Shown here in pieces: positions 35,341 through 43,371 of a DNA stretch of 64,000 bases; the stretch's first letter is position 1; each line of letters begins with the position of its first letter. The translations under genes and the position numbers were made by a program. Origin of the DNA: Comamonas testosteroni TK102 (GTDB lineage: Bacteria; Pseudomonadota; Gammaproteobacteria; Burkholderiales; Burkholderiaceae_C). Under the pieces are notes generated by a model that was not told the origin of the DNA, made no database searches, and worked only from the letters and a program-made list of their open reading frames with translations. The stretch covers positions 3,720,001-3,784,000 of the forward strand of contig NZ_CP006704.1 in assembly GCF_000739375.1 (NCBI RefSeq). The letters are read 5' to 3'.

Positions 35341-35958
35341 ATGGACACCGCAGCTTCCCTGTTCCAGACCTCCTGGCAGCGCACATGGCAGGCCCTGGGG
35401 CTGACGCCGCCCGCAGATCTGCTGCAACGCCTGCTCGCGGCCTGGGCCGAACCCCAGCGCCACTATCACACCCAGCAGCATCTGGCCGAATGCCTGGGCC
35501 AACTCGACTGCGTCTGGGCACAGGCGCAGCGGCCCGGCGAAGTGGCTGTGGCACTCTGGTTTCACGATGCTGTCTACGACATCAAGGCCAGCGACAACGA
35601 GCTGCGCAGCGCCGACTGGGCAGCTCAGGCACTGCAGGACAGTGGCGCGCCTGAGGCCTGCTGGCGCCGGGTGCATGAGCTGATCATGGCGACCTGCCAC
35701 ACCGCCACACCCACGCAGGCCGATGCCAGGTTGCTGGTCGATATCGATCTGGCGATTCTGGGTGCCGACCCTGTACGTTTTGCCGAGTACGACCGCCAGG
35801 TCGCCGCCGAATATGCCTGGGTGCCGCCGCTGGTCTATGGCTTCAAGCGCAAGCAGGTGCTGCGCGGCTTTCTGGATCAGGCCTTCATCTATGCCACACC
35901 GCACTTTCGGCAACTGCTGGAGGCCCGGGCCCGCAGCAATCTGCGGCGGATCACCTGA
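35341..35958 (+). CDS. Predicted HD-superfamily metal-dependent phosphohydrolase (COG4339 type)
   Basis: The 205-residue protein has RHYHTQQHLAE near residue 40, an ALWFHDAVYD HD-pair near 77 and an ATCHTATPTQADARLLVDIDLAILG segment near 120-145. The ligands match the His-HD-Asp arrangement of COG4339 proteins. The substrate is unknown. It lies downstream of the SpmAB gene in the same direction and converges on the flavin reductase gene with six bases between the stops. Confidence 0.85.
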   Translation: MDTAASLFQTSWQRTWQALGLTPPADLLQRLLAAWAEPQRHYHTQQHLAECLGQLDCVWAQAQRPGEVAVALWFHDAVYDIKASDNELRSADWAAQALQDSGAPEACWRRVHELIMATCHTATPTQADARLLVDIDLAILGADPVRFAEYDRQVAAEYAWVPPLVYGFKRKQVLRGFLDQAFIYATPHFRQLLEARARSNLRRIT

Positions 35959-35964
35959 ACAGGT

Positions 35965-36618
35965 CTACATCTCGTCAATGACCGTGCTGGCCGTGGCGCT
36001 CAGCGCAGGCGCCCTGCCCTCATGGGCCTCGACGGCAAAGCGGTCGCGGCAGTTGACGTAGAAGCTGGCCCCGAAACGCCCCACGGGGAAGAACTCCTGC
36101 AGACGCACCCGCCATTTCTCGGTGTCCACCAGCCCTTCGCGCACGGCCAGCCATTGAACGCGGCCGATAAAGACATAGCGGCTCTCGGTCTCCAGCGTCT
36201 CGTGCAACACGCATTCAAAGGCCACTGGCGCCTGGGCAATGCGCGGCGGCTGCACGCTCTGCGACGGGGTCGCTGTCAGGCCGGTGTGCTGCAGCTCGCT
36301 GTGCTCGGGCGGCAGGCTGTCGCCGCAGCGGTGCATGGCGGCGGCCATGGCCTCGTCGGTGATGTGCACCACGAACTCGCCCGTGCGCAGGATATTGGTG
36401 GCCGTATCCTTCTGCGCCATATCCTGGCGCTTGTTGACGCTGAGCATGACCACCGGCGGGTCCTCGCCCATCATGTTGAACATGCTGAAAGGCGCCGCGT
36501 TCACCGTGCCATCGACACCCAGCGTGGTCACGAGTGCGATCGGGCGCGGCACGATCAGGCTGGCCATCAGCTTGTAGCGGGCATAGGTGTCCAGTTGCGC
36601 AAAATCAATTTCGGTCAT
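35965..36618 (-). CDS. Flavin reductase-like (FMN-binding split-barrel) protein
   Basis: The 217-residue protein shows the FMN-binding split barrel. It has LMASLIVPRPIALVTTLGVDG near residue 20, NAAPFSMFNMMGEDPPVVM near 42 and TGEFVVHI near 80. These are typical of NADH:FMN oxidoreductase-like proteins that supply reduced flavin or act on their own substrate. No partner monooxygenase is adjacent. The ATG at 36618 matches the conserved start. Confidence 0.85.
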   Translation of the reverse strand: MTEIDFAQLDTYARYKLMASLIVPRPIALVTTLGVDGTVNAAPFSMFNMMGEDPPVVMLSVNKRQDMAQKDTATNILRTGEFVVHITDEAMAAAMHRCGDSLPPEHSELQHTGLTATPSQSVQPPRIAQAPVAFECVLHETLETESRYVFIGRVQWLAVREGLVDTEKWRVRLQEFFPVGRFGASFYVNCRDRFAVEAHEGRAPALSATASTVIDEM

Positions 36619-36938
36619 TGCAGTCTCTCCCGGCCCTTGTAGCCGTTCTCGCCCTGGCGGCGGATCTGGTATGGATTCGATAGCAGGCTGCGCAATCAGC
36701 AGCAGCCCTGAAGCTGTACAGGAGTGCAATATTCATGCCGGACGCCTCCAGCTGATCCGCGCTCGATCTGCGCACGGCCACGCACCATCGCAGGCGCCCC
36801 ATGCACCAGAGCCGGACATGCAGGTCCGGGACGCACCGTCGCAGTGCCCTCTCCAGCGGTTCACGCTTTGTATACACATTGGCATCGATCTTGCGCACAG
36901 GCAGCAGTCCCTTCGCCATCGATAAACCAAGGAGTCAT
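36619..36938. other. Divergent intergenic region (320 bp) upstream of the ABC receptor
   Basis: This region holds the sigma-54-type promoter at 36879-36895 and several GCACC half-sites (36780, 36803, 36833). No gene or structured RNA was found. Confidence 0.5.
36879..36895 (+). promoter_or_regulatory. Candidate sigma-54 promoter for the ABC receptor gene
   Basis: TTGGCATCGATCTTGCG has the invariant GG (36881-36882) and GC (36893-36894) exactly ten bases apart. It matches the TGGCAC-N5-TTGC consensus at nearly all positions. It lies 44 bases before the start codon at 36939, a normal leader length. The nearby GCACC half-sites are suggestive of NtrC binding but not compelling. Confidence 0.7.
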
Positions 36939-37961
36939 ATGCGCAAACGAACCTTTCTTCAGGCCGCCACGGTCGCTGCAGCCCTGAGCTGGGGCACTGC
37001 CCAGGCAGCGGACACGCCGCTCAAGTTCCAGCTGGACTGGCGCTTCGAAGGACCTGCAGCCCTGTTCGTCCATCCCGAGCAAAAAGGCTATTTCAAACAG
37101 GCCGGTCTGGATGTGAATGTGGAGGCCGCCAGCGGCGCAGGCGCCATCCAGCGCGTGGCCTCAGGCACCCATGATCTGGGCTTTGCCGACCTCGCCGCAC
37201 TGATGGAATTCCACGCCAACAACCCCGACGCGCCCATCAAGCCCGTGGCGATCATGGTGATCTACAACACCACGCCGGCCTCGGTGATGGCACTCAGGAA
37301 GTCGGGCATCACCAAGGCCGCCGACCTGACGGGCAAGAAAATGGGAGCCCCCATCTTTGACGCCGGCCGCCGCACCTTCCCCATCTTCGCCCAGGCCAAT
37401 GGCGTGGGCGAGGTGCAATGGAGCACCATGGAGCCGCAGCTGCGAGAAACCATGCTGGCGCGCGGCGACCTGGATGCCGTCACCGGCTATACCTTCACCA
37501 GCTTGCTCAATCTGGAGGCCCGCGGCATCAAGCGCGAGGATGTGGTGGTCCTGCCCTACGCCACGCACGGCGTTCAGCTCTACGGCAATGTGATCATCGC
37601 CAGCCCCAGGCTGATTGCCGAAAAGCCGGAAGCGGTGCGTGCCTTCCTCAAGGCCTTTGCGCGGGGTGCCAGGGAAGGGATTGCCAATCCCGAAGCCGCC
37701 ATTGCATCCATGAAAGCCAAGGACGGACTGGTCAACGTGCCACAGGAGGTCAAACGCCTGAAGCTGACGATCGAGACCGCCATCGACAGCAAGGGCGCAC
37801 GTGAAGAAGGCTTTGGCCAGTTGCGCACCGAGCGCCTGGCCAGGATGGCCGAGCAGGTCGCCAAGGCCTATGCCACCAAGAACCCGGTGCCGGCCAACGC
37901 CGTATGGAACGGCAGCTTCCTGCCCACCGCAGCAGAGCTGGACATCCTGCCCAAACGCTAG
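36939..37961 (+). CDS. NMT1/THI5-like (SsuA-type) ABC transporter substrate-binding protein
   Basis: The 340-residue protein has a signal peptide ending TAQAADTP. It starts its mature part with LKFQLDWRFEGPAALFVHPEQKGYF, the NMT1/THI5-like receptor signature. Such receptors bind thiamine precursors, sulfonates, riboflavin or other nitrogenous small molecules. No permease or ATPase follows in the window, so it is an orphan receptor. AAGGAG lies before the ATG. A sigma-54-type promoter just upstream suggests control by a nitrogen- or substrate-responsive enhancer-binding protein. Confidence 0.87.
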   Translation: MRKRTFLQAATVAAALSWGTAQAADTPLKFQLDWRFEGPAALFVHPEQKGYFKQAGLDVNVEAASGAGAIQRVASGTHDLGFADLAALMEFHANNPDAPIKPVAIMVIYNTTPASVMALRKSGITKAADLTGKKMGAPIFDAGRRTFPIFAQANGVGEVQWSTMEPQLRETMLARGDLDAVTGYTFTSLLNLEARGIKREDVVVLPYATHGVQLYGNVIIASPRLIAEKPEAVRAFLKAFARGAREGIANPEAAIASMKAKDGLVNVPQEVKRLKLTIETAIDSKGAREEGFGQLRTERLARMAEQVAKAYATKNPVPANAVWNGSFLPTAAELDILPKR

Positions 37962-37997
37962 GCCTGCATAGAGTCAGCGAGCGCCACCGCCGAGGCC

Positions 37998-39437
37998 TCA
38001 GGCCTCGGGCACCATGGCGTCGGCATAGTCGTAGAGCTCGCCCAGAATCTCCTCGGCGCGCTCGTCGGCGGCTTCGGACAGGCTGTCGATCATGGCGAAC
38101 ATCTGCTCGGCCGTGCGTGCCCCGCCCTGGCCTTCGATCAGGCAGGCAGCACGGTGCTGCTCCCAGCGCTGCTGCTCGCCGGCATCAAGCGTCTGCGGGA
38201 AGTTGCGCGCACGGTAGCGCCAGACCAGCTCGGTCAGGCGCGCGTCATCAAAGCCGGTCTTGTCCAGCGCCAGCTCCTGAGGCGAGAGGCGCTTGATGCG
38301 CTCCAGACGGCGGCGGTCCTCGTTGCCTACAAAGCCGCCATACAGATCCTGGTCGGCGTCCAGCGGCTCACCCGCCTCGCGCGTGAAGACGGCCTTCCAT
38401 TGCGCGCTCATATCGGGCAGGTCGCGGGCCATCGCCGCATGCCGCATCGCCAGCTCCATGTCCACGCCCCATTTTTCGGCCATGGCCGGGCTCAGGGTCT
38501 TGAGGCTGCCCACCACCATGGGCGACTTGTTGACGTGGATGCTCTTGATGGGCAGACGGCTCACGCCCTCGGGTAGCTCGGCCTGACGCGTGAACAGACG
38601 CAGGCGCAGGTCCTCGATGCTGATGCCCGAAAGCTCGGTCGGGTCGGCCGCCAGATCCCAGCAGATGACTTCGTTCTTGTTGGTGGGGTGGGTAGCCAGC
38701 GGCCACATCACGGCCAGGCAGCCGCGCGCGGGGCTGATCATGCCGGTCACATGCAGAAAGGGGCGCGCGTGCTCCTGCGTGGCAGGCAGACCCATCTCAC
38801 GCAGAGCGCCATCCTTTTTATGCAGGCCAAAGGCAAAGTCAAACAGGCGCGGCTGCTTTTCGCGGATCAGCCGGGCCAGGGCAATCGTGGCGCGCACATC
38901 GCTCAGCGCATCGTGTGCCTGCTCGTGCAGCAGACCATTGGCGCGGGCCAGGTCCTCGAGTTTGAAGCTGGGCGTGCCGTCCTCCTTGGTCGGCCACTGA
39001 ATGCCGTCGGGACGCAGCGCATAGACCATGCGCACCACATCCAGCAAATCCCAGCGGCCGCAGCCGTTCTGCCACTCACGCGCATAAGGGTCGGTAAGAT
39101 TGCGCCAGAACATGAAGCGCGTGATCTCGTCGTCGAACCGAATCGTGTTGTAGCCCACGCCCACCGTACCGGCCTGGGCCAGCTCGGCCTCGATCAGCGC
39201 TGCAAACTCATGCTCGGCAACGCCTTCCTGCAGTGCACGCTGGGGCGTGATGCCCGTGATCAGGCAGGATTGCGGGTCGGGCAGATAGTCATTGGCCGGC
39301 TGGCAATACCACATCACGGGCTCGCCGATTTCATTGAGCTGGTCATCCGTGCGTATGCCCGCAAACTGCGCGGGACGGTCATAGCGCGGCTGAGCGCCAA
39401 AGGTTTCGTAGTCGTGCCAGAAGAAGGTATGAGCCAT
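37998..39437 (-). CDS. sbcB: Exodeoxyribonuclease I
   Basis: The 479-residue enzyme digests single-stranded DNA 3' to 5' in recombination and repair. The DEDDh exonuclease site starts with FFWHDYETFGAQP near residue 5 and continues through VGYNTIRFDDEITR near 97 and the HDALSDVRATIALAR segment near 175. The C-terminal SH3-like and helical domains are full length. The genes on both sides are unrelated. The stop lies 36 bases from the convergent ABC receptor gene. Confidence 0.96.
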   Translation of the reverse strand: MAHTFFWHDYETFGAQPRYDRPAQFAGIRTDDQLNEIGEPVMWYCQPANDYLPDPQSCLITGITPQRALQEGVAEHEFAALIEAELAQAGTVGVGYNTIRFDDEITRFMFWRNLTDPYAREWQNGCGRWDLLDVVRMVYALRPDGIQWPTKEDGTPSFKLEDLARANGLLHEQAHDALSDVRATIALARLIREKQPRLFDFAFGLHKKDGALREMGLPATQEHARPFLHVTGMISPARGCLAVMWPLATHPTNKNEVICWDLAADPTELSGISIEDLRLRLFTRQAELPEGVSRLPIKSIHVNKSPMVVGSLKTLSPAMAEKWGVDMELAMRHAAMARDLPDMSAQWKAVFTREAGEPLDADQDLYGGFVGNEDRRRLERIKRLSPQELALDKTGFDDARLTELVWRYRARNFPQTLDAGEQQRWEQHRAACLIEGQGGARTAEQMFAMIDSLSEAADERAEEILGELYDYADAMVPEA

Positions 39438-39518
39438 GGGCCCGAAGTATGCCTGCGAACCGGCACAGCTTACGACTCAGCCCTATCAACTTAAAGCATT
39501 TTTGGCCTTTACCCCTTA

Positions 39519-39548
39519 TGGATAAAGCGTAGGCAGCTATCAATATGA
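39519..39548. repeat. AGCTATCA-type extragenic repeat, copy d
   Basis: AAAGCGTAGGCAGCTATCAATATGA lies between the sbcB promoter side and the end of rtcR. The rtcR stop TGA (read on the minus strand, 39542-39540) is contained in the repeat core. The same core recurs at 7913, 26725 and 63298. Confidence 0.5.
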
Positions 39549-41150
39549 TTGTTTGAACTGCTCCCAATTCAAACCAAATTTGTGCAGAAATTTGCGCAGC
39601 CGGTCTGCATCGTTGACCACGGCCTTCTGCTGGCGTGACTGGTCAAACAGCTTGCGCCCCGCATCGGACAGCGTGGTCGATGCGCGGCACACGGCAATCA
39701 CGGACTGCAGTTGCAAGCGGTCAAACAGATCGATCTGGGCGATGGCGTCTTCGGACAGATAGTCGCCCAGATCCACTTCGGCCTTGGGCAGGACATGGTT
39801 TTGCGCATGCTGCCACAGCCAGTCCAGGCGCTTGATCTCGGCCTGCACCTGCGCGGTGGTGATGCGGCCGCTGTCGGCCAGCGTGGCCAGTCGCGTGATG
39901 CTGGCCGCAAGGTCACGGAAGTTGCCGCTCCAGAGAGCCTGGGCAGACTTGGCGAACTGCAGATACAGCGCCCTGGCCTCGGCGTTGAAGCGCACGGAGC
40001 TGCCGGTCTCGGCAACTGTGCGTAGCAGCAGGTGGTCGATATTGGGCTCCAGATCCTCGGGCCGCTGGGCCAGGCCCGGCAAGGTATAGGACCAGAGATT
40101 GATACGCGCAAACAGGTCTTCGCGAAAGCGCCCCTCGGCCACATCGACGCGCAGGTCGCGATGGGTGCCGGCTATGAGCTGGAAGTCGCTGCTGACCTCC
40201 TTGTCGCTGCCCATGGGGAAAAAGCGCTTTTCCTCCACGGCCTTGAGCAGCATGGCCTGCTCGTCCAGACCGAGCTCGCCGATCTCGTCGAGAAACAGCA
40301 CGCCTTCATGCGCCGTGCGCAGCAGGCCGGCACGGTCTGCCGCCGCCCCGGTGAACGCGCCCTTTCTGTGGCCGAACAAGGTGGAGGCCGCGCCGTCGCC
40401 ACGCAAGGTGGCGCAGTTGACCTCGACAAACTCGCCGGCCACCTGGTGGCGCGATTTCTTGAGCTCGAAGATGCGCCGCGCCAGATGCGACTTGCCCGCA
40501 CCCGTGGGCCCGGTGAAAAGAATCGGTGCGCGCGAACGAATCGCCACGCGCTCTACCTCTTCAATCAACTGGTTGAACTGCGGGTTGCGCGTGGCAATAC
40601 CGTTCTTGAGGAAGTCCAGCGCCTCGGTCTGGGCCTGATGGAAGCGCTGGGCCAGGGCTTCGTAGCGCGTGAGGTCCAGATCGATCAGGATCATGCTGCC
40701 CGGCGAGCCCGCCTGCTGCTTGCGCGGTGGCGAGGTCTGCAGCAGCACGCCCGGTATCTGGCGCGACTCCACCAGCAGGAACATGCAGATCTGGGCCACA
40801 TGGGTGCCCGTGGTGATGTGCACCCAGTAATTCTCGCGCTCGGTATCAAAGCGGTAATTGCGCGCCCAGTCGTAAAGCACGGCATACATCTCGCCAAAGT
40901 CCCAGGGGTCCTGGACTTCGGACTCCACCAGATTGACCCGGGTTTCGGGTGAGACATTGGCAATGTCCTGCACCAGGGTCTGCGCCAGCTTGTCGTAGCG
41001 GCTGGAGTACAGCAGCTCCAGCCGGTCTATCACCTGGTCCTCATGCTGGGTCAGAGACACCGTGGGCCGCCACTTGTTCCAGCGCCCCGCTCCCTGCCCT
41101 GAATCGAGCTGCGTGCCCATGAAGCCAATCACCACATTCTTTTTGGACAT
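39540..41150 (-). CDS. rtcR: RtcR, CARF-domain sigma-54-dependent activator of RNA-repair genes
   Basis: The 536-residue protein has an N-terminal RtcR/CARF sensor (about 1-185) and a central AAA+ domain. The latter includes Walker A GPTGAGKSHL near residue 212, GAFTGAAADR near 266 for sigma-54 contact and a VLFLDEIGEL Walker B near 285. The short C-terminal helical region (about 430-536) should hold the DNA-binding domain. CARF domains sense RNA-end ligands such as cyclic oligoadenylates or 2',3'-cyclic-ended tRNA pieces. The gene diverges from the sigma-54 promoter that heads rsr and the rtc genes. Confidence 0.95.
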   Translation of the reverse strand: MSKKNVVIGFMGTQLDSGQGAGRWNKWRPTVSLTQHEDQVIDRLELLYSSRYDKLAQTLVQDIANVSPETRVNLVESEVQDPWDFGEMYAVLYDWARNYRFDTERENYWVHITTGTHVAQICMFLLVESRQIPGVLLQTSPPRKQQAGSPGSMILIDLDLTRYEALAQRFHQAQTEALDFLKNGIATRNPQFNQLIEEVERVAIRSRAPILFTGPTGAGKSHLARRIFELKKSRHQVAGEFVEVNCATLRGDGAASTLFGHRKGAFTGAAADRAGLLRTAHEGVLFLDEIGELGLDEQAMLLKAVEEKRFFPMGSDKEVSSDFQLIAGTHRDLRVDVAEGRFREDLFARINLWSYTLPGLAQRPEDLEPNIDHLLLRTVAETGSSVRFNAEARALYLQFAKSAQALWSGNFRDLAASITRLATLADSGRITTAQVQAEIKRLDWLWQHAQNHVLPKAEVDLGDYLSEDAIAQIDLFDRLQLQSVIAVCRASTTLSDAGRKLFDQSRQQKAVVNDADRLRKFLHKFGLNWEQFKQSY

Positions 41151-41291
41151 ATCTTTCCAGATAAATATCTATCTTTGATTCTAATAATCTTTCAATACCT
41201 CATCCCTCTCAACTACCACCAAAAGCAATGGATATGGAATTTATTCAATCAATTCAATGACTTGTAATTTAATCACTTGATCTTCGAGAAG

Positions 41292-41309
41292 TTGGCACAC
41301 CGCTTGCAA
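41292..41309 (+). promoter_or_regulatory. Sigma-54 promoter of the rsr-Y RNA-rtcB-rlaP-rtcA operon
   Basis: TTGGCACACCGCTTGCAA matches the sigma-54 consensus TGGCAC-N5-TTGC, with GG at 41294-41295 and GC at 41306-41307 ten bases apart. It lies 44 bases before the rsr start codon and about 140 bases from rtcR, the expected activator. The upstream 41151-41290 is AT-rich and should contain RtcR binding sites, though I cannot define them. Confidence 0.9.
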
Positions 41310-41352
41310 TAACCAGAGCATCTGCAAGTTGAATGCAAACAGGAGAAGAAGA

Positions 41353-42930
41353 ATGGTCAACACGCAATTGTTTCAAACCAGCCGCGGTGCACTGACTGCA
41401 GCGGCCAACACGATCAATCAGGAAGGCGCCGCAGCCTATGCCTTCAGCCCCCGCCACCAGTTGGCCCAGATGGCCGTGACCGGCTGCCTGAGCCAGACTT
41501 TCTATGCCAGCGGTCAGGATCAGCTGGAGCAGCTGGGCAATCTGGTGCTTGAAGTGGACACGCGTTTTACAGCCCAGACGGCCATCTACGCCCGTCAACG
41601 CGGCTATATGAAGGACGTGCCAGCTACCTTGGCTGCCGCGCTGGCTGTCTGGGATACCGCGCTGCTGAGCCAGGTGTTCGGCCGCGTGATCGACAACGGC
41701 AAGATGCTGCGCAACTTTGTGCAGATCGTGCGCAGCGGCGCCATGGGTCGCAAGTCCCTGGGCTCGGCACCCAAGAAGCTGGTGCAGAACTGGCTGCTGA
41801 ACGCGAGCGAGAAGCAGTTGCTCAGCGCTGCCGTGGGCAATACCCCTTCGCTGGCCGACGTGGTGAAGATGGTCCACCCCAAGCCCCGGGAGGCCTGGCG
41901 TTCCGCATGGTTTGCCTGGTTGATCGGCAAGCCTTTTGATGAGGCAGCGCTGCCGCCCATCACCCAGGCCTTCGAGCGCTTCAAGCGCGATGCGGCCCAG
42001 GGCCTGTTGAGTGCCGAGCTGCCTGATGTGCCGTTTCAGATGCTGACCGCGCTGGAGCTGAACGCCCAGCAATGGGCGCAGATCGCCCGCAACGGCTCAT
42101 GGCAGATGGTGCGCCAGAACCTGAACACCTTTGCACGCCATGGCGTGTTCGAGATCCAGGGGATGGCGGCGCTGATTGCCCGCAAGCTGGCGGATGCCGG
42201 CGCCGTGGCCAGGGCCCGCGCCATGCCCTACCAGCTGCTGTCGGCCTACCAGGCTGCCGGCGAGCAGGTACCGGCCCAGGTGCGCGATGCGCTGCAGGAT
42301 GCTATGGAGCATGCGATTGCCAACGTGCCCTGCTTTGCAGGAGCGGTGGTGGTCTGCCCCGATGTATCGGGCTCCATGCACAGCCCTGTGACGGGTTATC
42401 GCGCCGGAGCCACCTCGGCGGTGCGCTGCATCGATGTGACCGGCCTGATGGCCGCCGCCGTGCTGCGCAAGAACAGGACGGCCCGCGTGCTGCCCTTCGA
42501 GCAGAAGGTGGTGAAGCTGGAGCTCAACGGCCGCGACTCGGTGATGACCAATGCGACCAGGCTGGCAAAGATCGGCGGCGGCGGCACCAACTGCAGTGCA
42601 CCACTGAAGCAGCTGGCCGATGAAAAGGCCCGGGTGGATATGGTGATCATGGTCTCGGACAACGAGTCCTGGGTCGATGGCGTGCGCCGCGGTGCTACCG
42701 AGACCATGCAGCAGTGGGAGCGCATCAAGCAGCGCAACCCCGACGCCCGGCTGGTCTGCATAGACATCCAGCCCTATGGCACGACGCAGGCCATGGAGCG
42801 TGACGACATTCTGAATGTCGGCGGCTTCAGCGATGCGGTATTCGATGTGGTGGCAAGTTTTGCCGAAGGCAGGCTTGGTGCCGAGCACTGGGTGGGCGAG
42901 ATCGAGAAGATCGCTCTCGAACCTCAGTGA
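41353..42930 (+). CDS. rsr: Ro60-family TROVE/vWA RNA-binding protein
   Basis: The 525-residue protein has an N-terminal TROVE ring of helical repeats (about 10-330), which binds Y RNAs and misfolded RNA. A von Willebrand A domain follows, with the metal-site motif PDVSGSM near residue 335, SDNESW near 434 and an intact C-terminal strand. AGGAGAAGAA precedes the ATG at 41353. It is the first gene of the sigma-54 operon, directly before four Y-RNA-like elements. This arrangement resembles the rsr-yrlA-rtcBA locus known from Salmonella. Ro would be guided or restricted by these RNAs. Confidence 0.95.
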   Translation: MVNTQLFQTSRGALTAAANTINQEGAAAYAFSPRHQLAQMAVTGCLSQTFYASGQDQLEQLGNLVLEVDTRFTAQTAIYARQRGYMKDVPATLAAALAVWDTALLSQVFGRVIDNGKMLRNFVQIVRSGAMGRKSLGSAPKKLVQNWLLNASEKQLLSAAVGNTPSLADVVKMVHPKPREAWRSAWFAWLIGKPFDEAALPPITQAFERFKRDAAQGLLSAELPDVPFQMLTALELNAQQWAQIARNGSWQMVRQNLNTFARHGVFEIQGMAALIARKLADAGAVARARAMPYQLLSAYQAAGEQVPAQVRDALQDAMEHAIANVPCFAGAVVVCPDVSGSMHSPVTGYRAGATSAVRCIDVTGLMAAAVLRKNRTARVLPFEQKVVKLELNGRDSVMTNATRLAKIGGGGTNCSAPLKQLADEKARVDMVIMVSDNESWVDGVRRGATETMQQWERIKQRNPDARLVCIDIQPYGTTQAMERDDILNVGGFSDAVFDVVASFAEGRLGAEHWVGEIEKIALEPQ

Positions 42931-42952
42931 TTTGAAGTGATCATCTGTTGCT

Positions 42953-43011
42953 GGCGAATGCTGGTGGGACTACATCTCCAAACTGTCCCGTCTCACCACC
43001 CCCTTGTCGCC
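42953..43011 (+). ncRNA. Y-RNA-like element 1 (no tRNA-like domain)
   Basis: The 59-nt element forms a closing stem GGCGA/TCGCC, an internal loop with 5' ATGCT and 3' CCCCTTG parts, and an 8-bp stem GGTGGGAC (42963-42970) with GTCTCACC (42990-42997). The tip is a 19-nt loop. GGCGAATG and CTTGTC match the conserved Ro-binding stem described for bacterial Y RNAs (recalled consensus GNCGAA...UUGNC). Unlike the next three, it has no T-arm. Confidence 0.8.
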
Positions 43012-43051
43012 TGCGGCGGATGTCCTGAATGAAGTTAAGCGGTTTGAATGA

Positions 43052-43193
43052 CTGGCTGCGAATGCCGGTGGAACTACATGGGTGCCCGGATTGCAGGTTC
43101 GATTCCTGCCCGCCTCGTCGGATCGGAAGATCAACGAGCGGTAGCCAAAGGTACAGCACGGGTTATGTTTCACCCAAACCTTGTCGCAGCCAG
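43052..43193 (+). ncRNA. Y-RNA-like element 2 with permuted tRNA-like domain
   Basis: Ten-bp closing stem CTGGCTGCGA (43052-43061) with TCGCAGCCAG (43184-43193); second stem GGTGGAAC (43067-43074) with GTTTCACC (43167-43174). Inside lies a CCCG/CGGG stem and a T-arm GCAGGTTCGATTCCTGC (43093-43109). Then comes an acceptor-like stem CCGCCTCGT/ACGAGCGG with one bulged C, capped by GATC-GGAA-GATC. A D-arm-like TA-GC-CAAAGGTACA-GC follows. The arms are in circularly permuted order, as in YrlA-type Y RNAs that mimic tRNA. Confidence 0.88.
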
Positions 43194-43217
43194 ACATTCA
43201 TCACCATGGTTTGCGTT

Positions 43218-43314
43218 TGGCGCGAATGCCAGCAGGACTACATCGGTTGCCACGGGTTCGACTCCCAAGCCGGGAAACCGGTCACGGCTATGTCTTGCTT
43301 CTCTGGTCGCGCCG
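43218..43314 (+). ncRNA. Y-RNA-like element 3 (short, degenerate tRNA-like domain)
   Basis: Closing stem GGCGCGA (43219-43225) with TCGCGCC (43307-43313), extended by a T-G wobble; second stem AGCAGGAC (43231-43238) with GTCTTGCT (43292-43299). This second stem is changed at both strands relative to elements 1, 2 and 4. Inside are a three-pair T-arm-like GGG-TTCGACT-CCC (43254-43266) and a CCGG-GAAA-CCGG tetraloop hairpin (43270-43281). No D-arm is evident. Seven T residues follow at 43317-43323, so the closing stem could act as a terminator. Confidence 0.78.
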
Positions 43315-43371
43315 CCTTTTTTTGAACGCGACTTGCGCAAGCGTGAGTCCAAATGAATTATCGGTTTGGCT

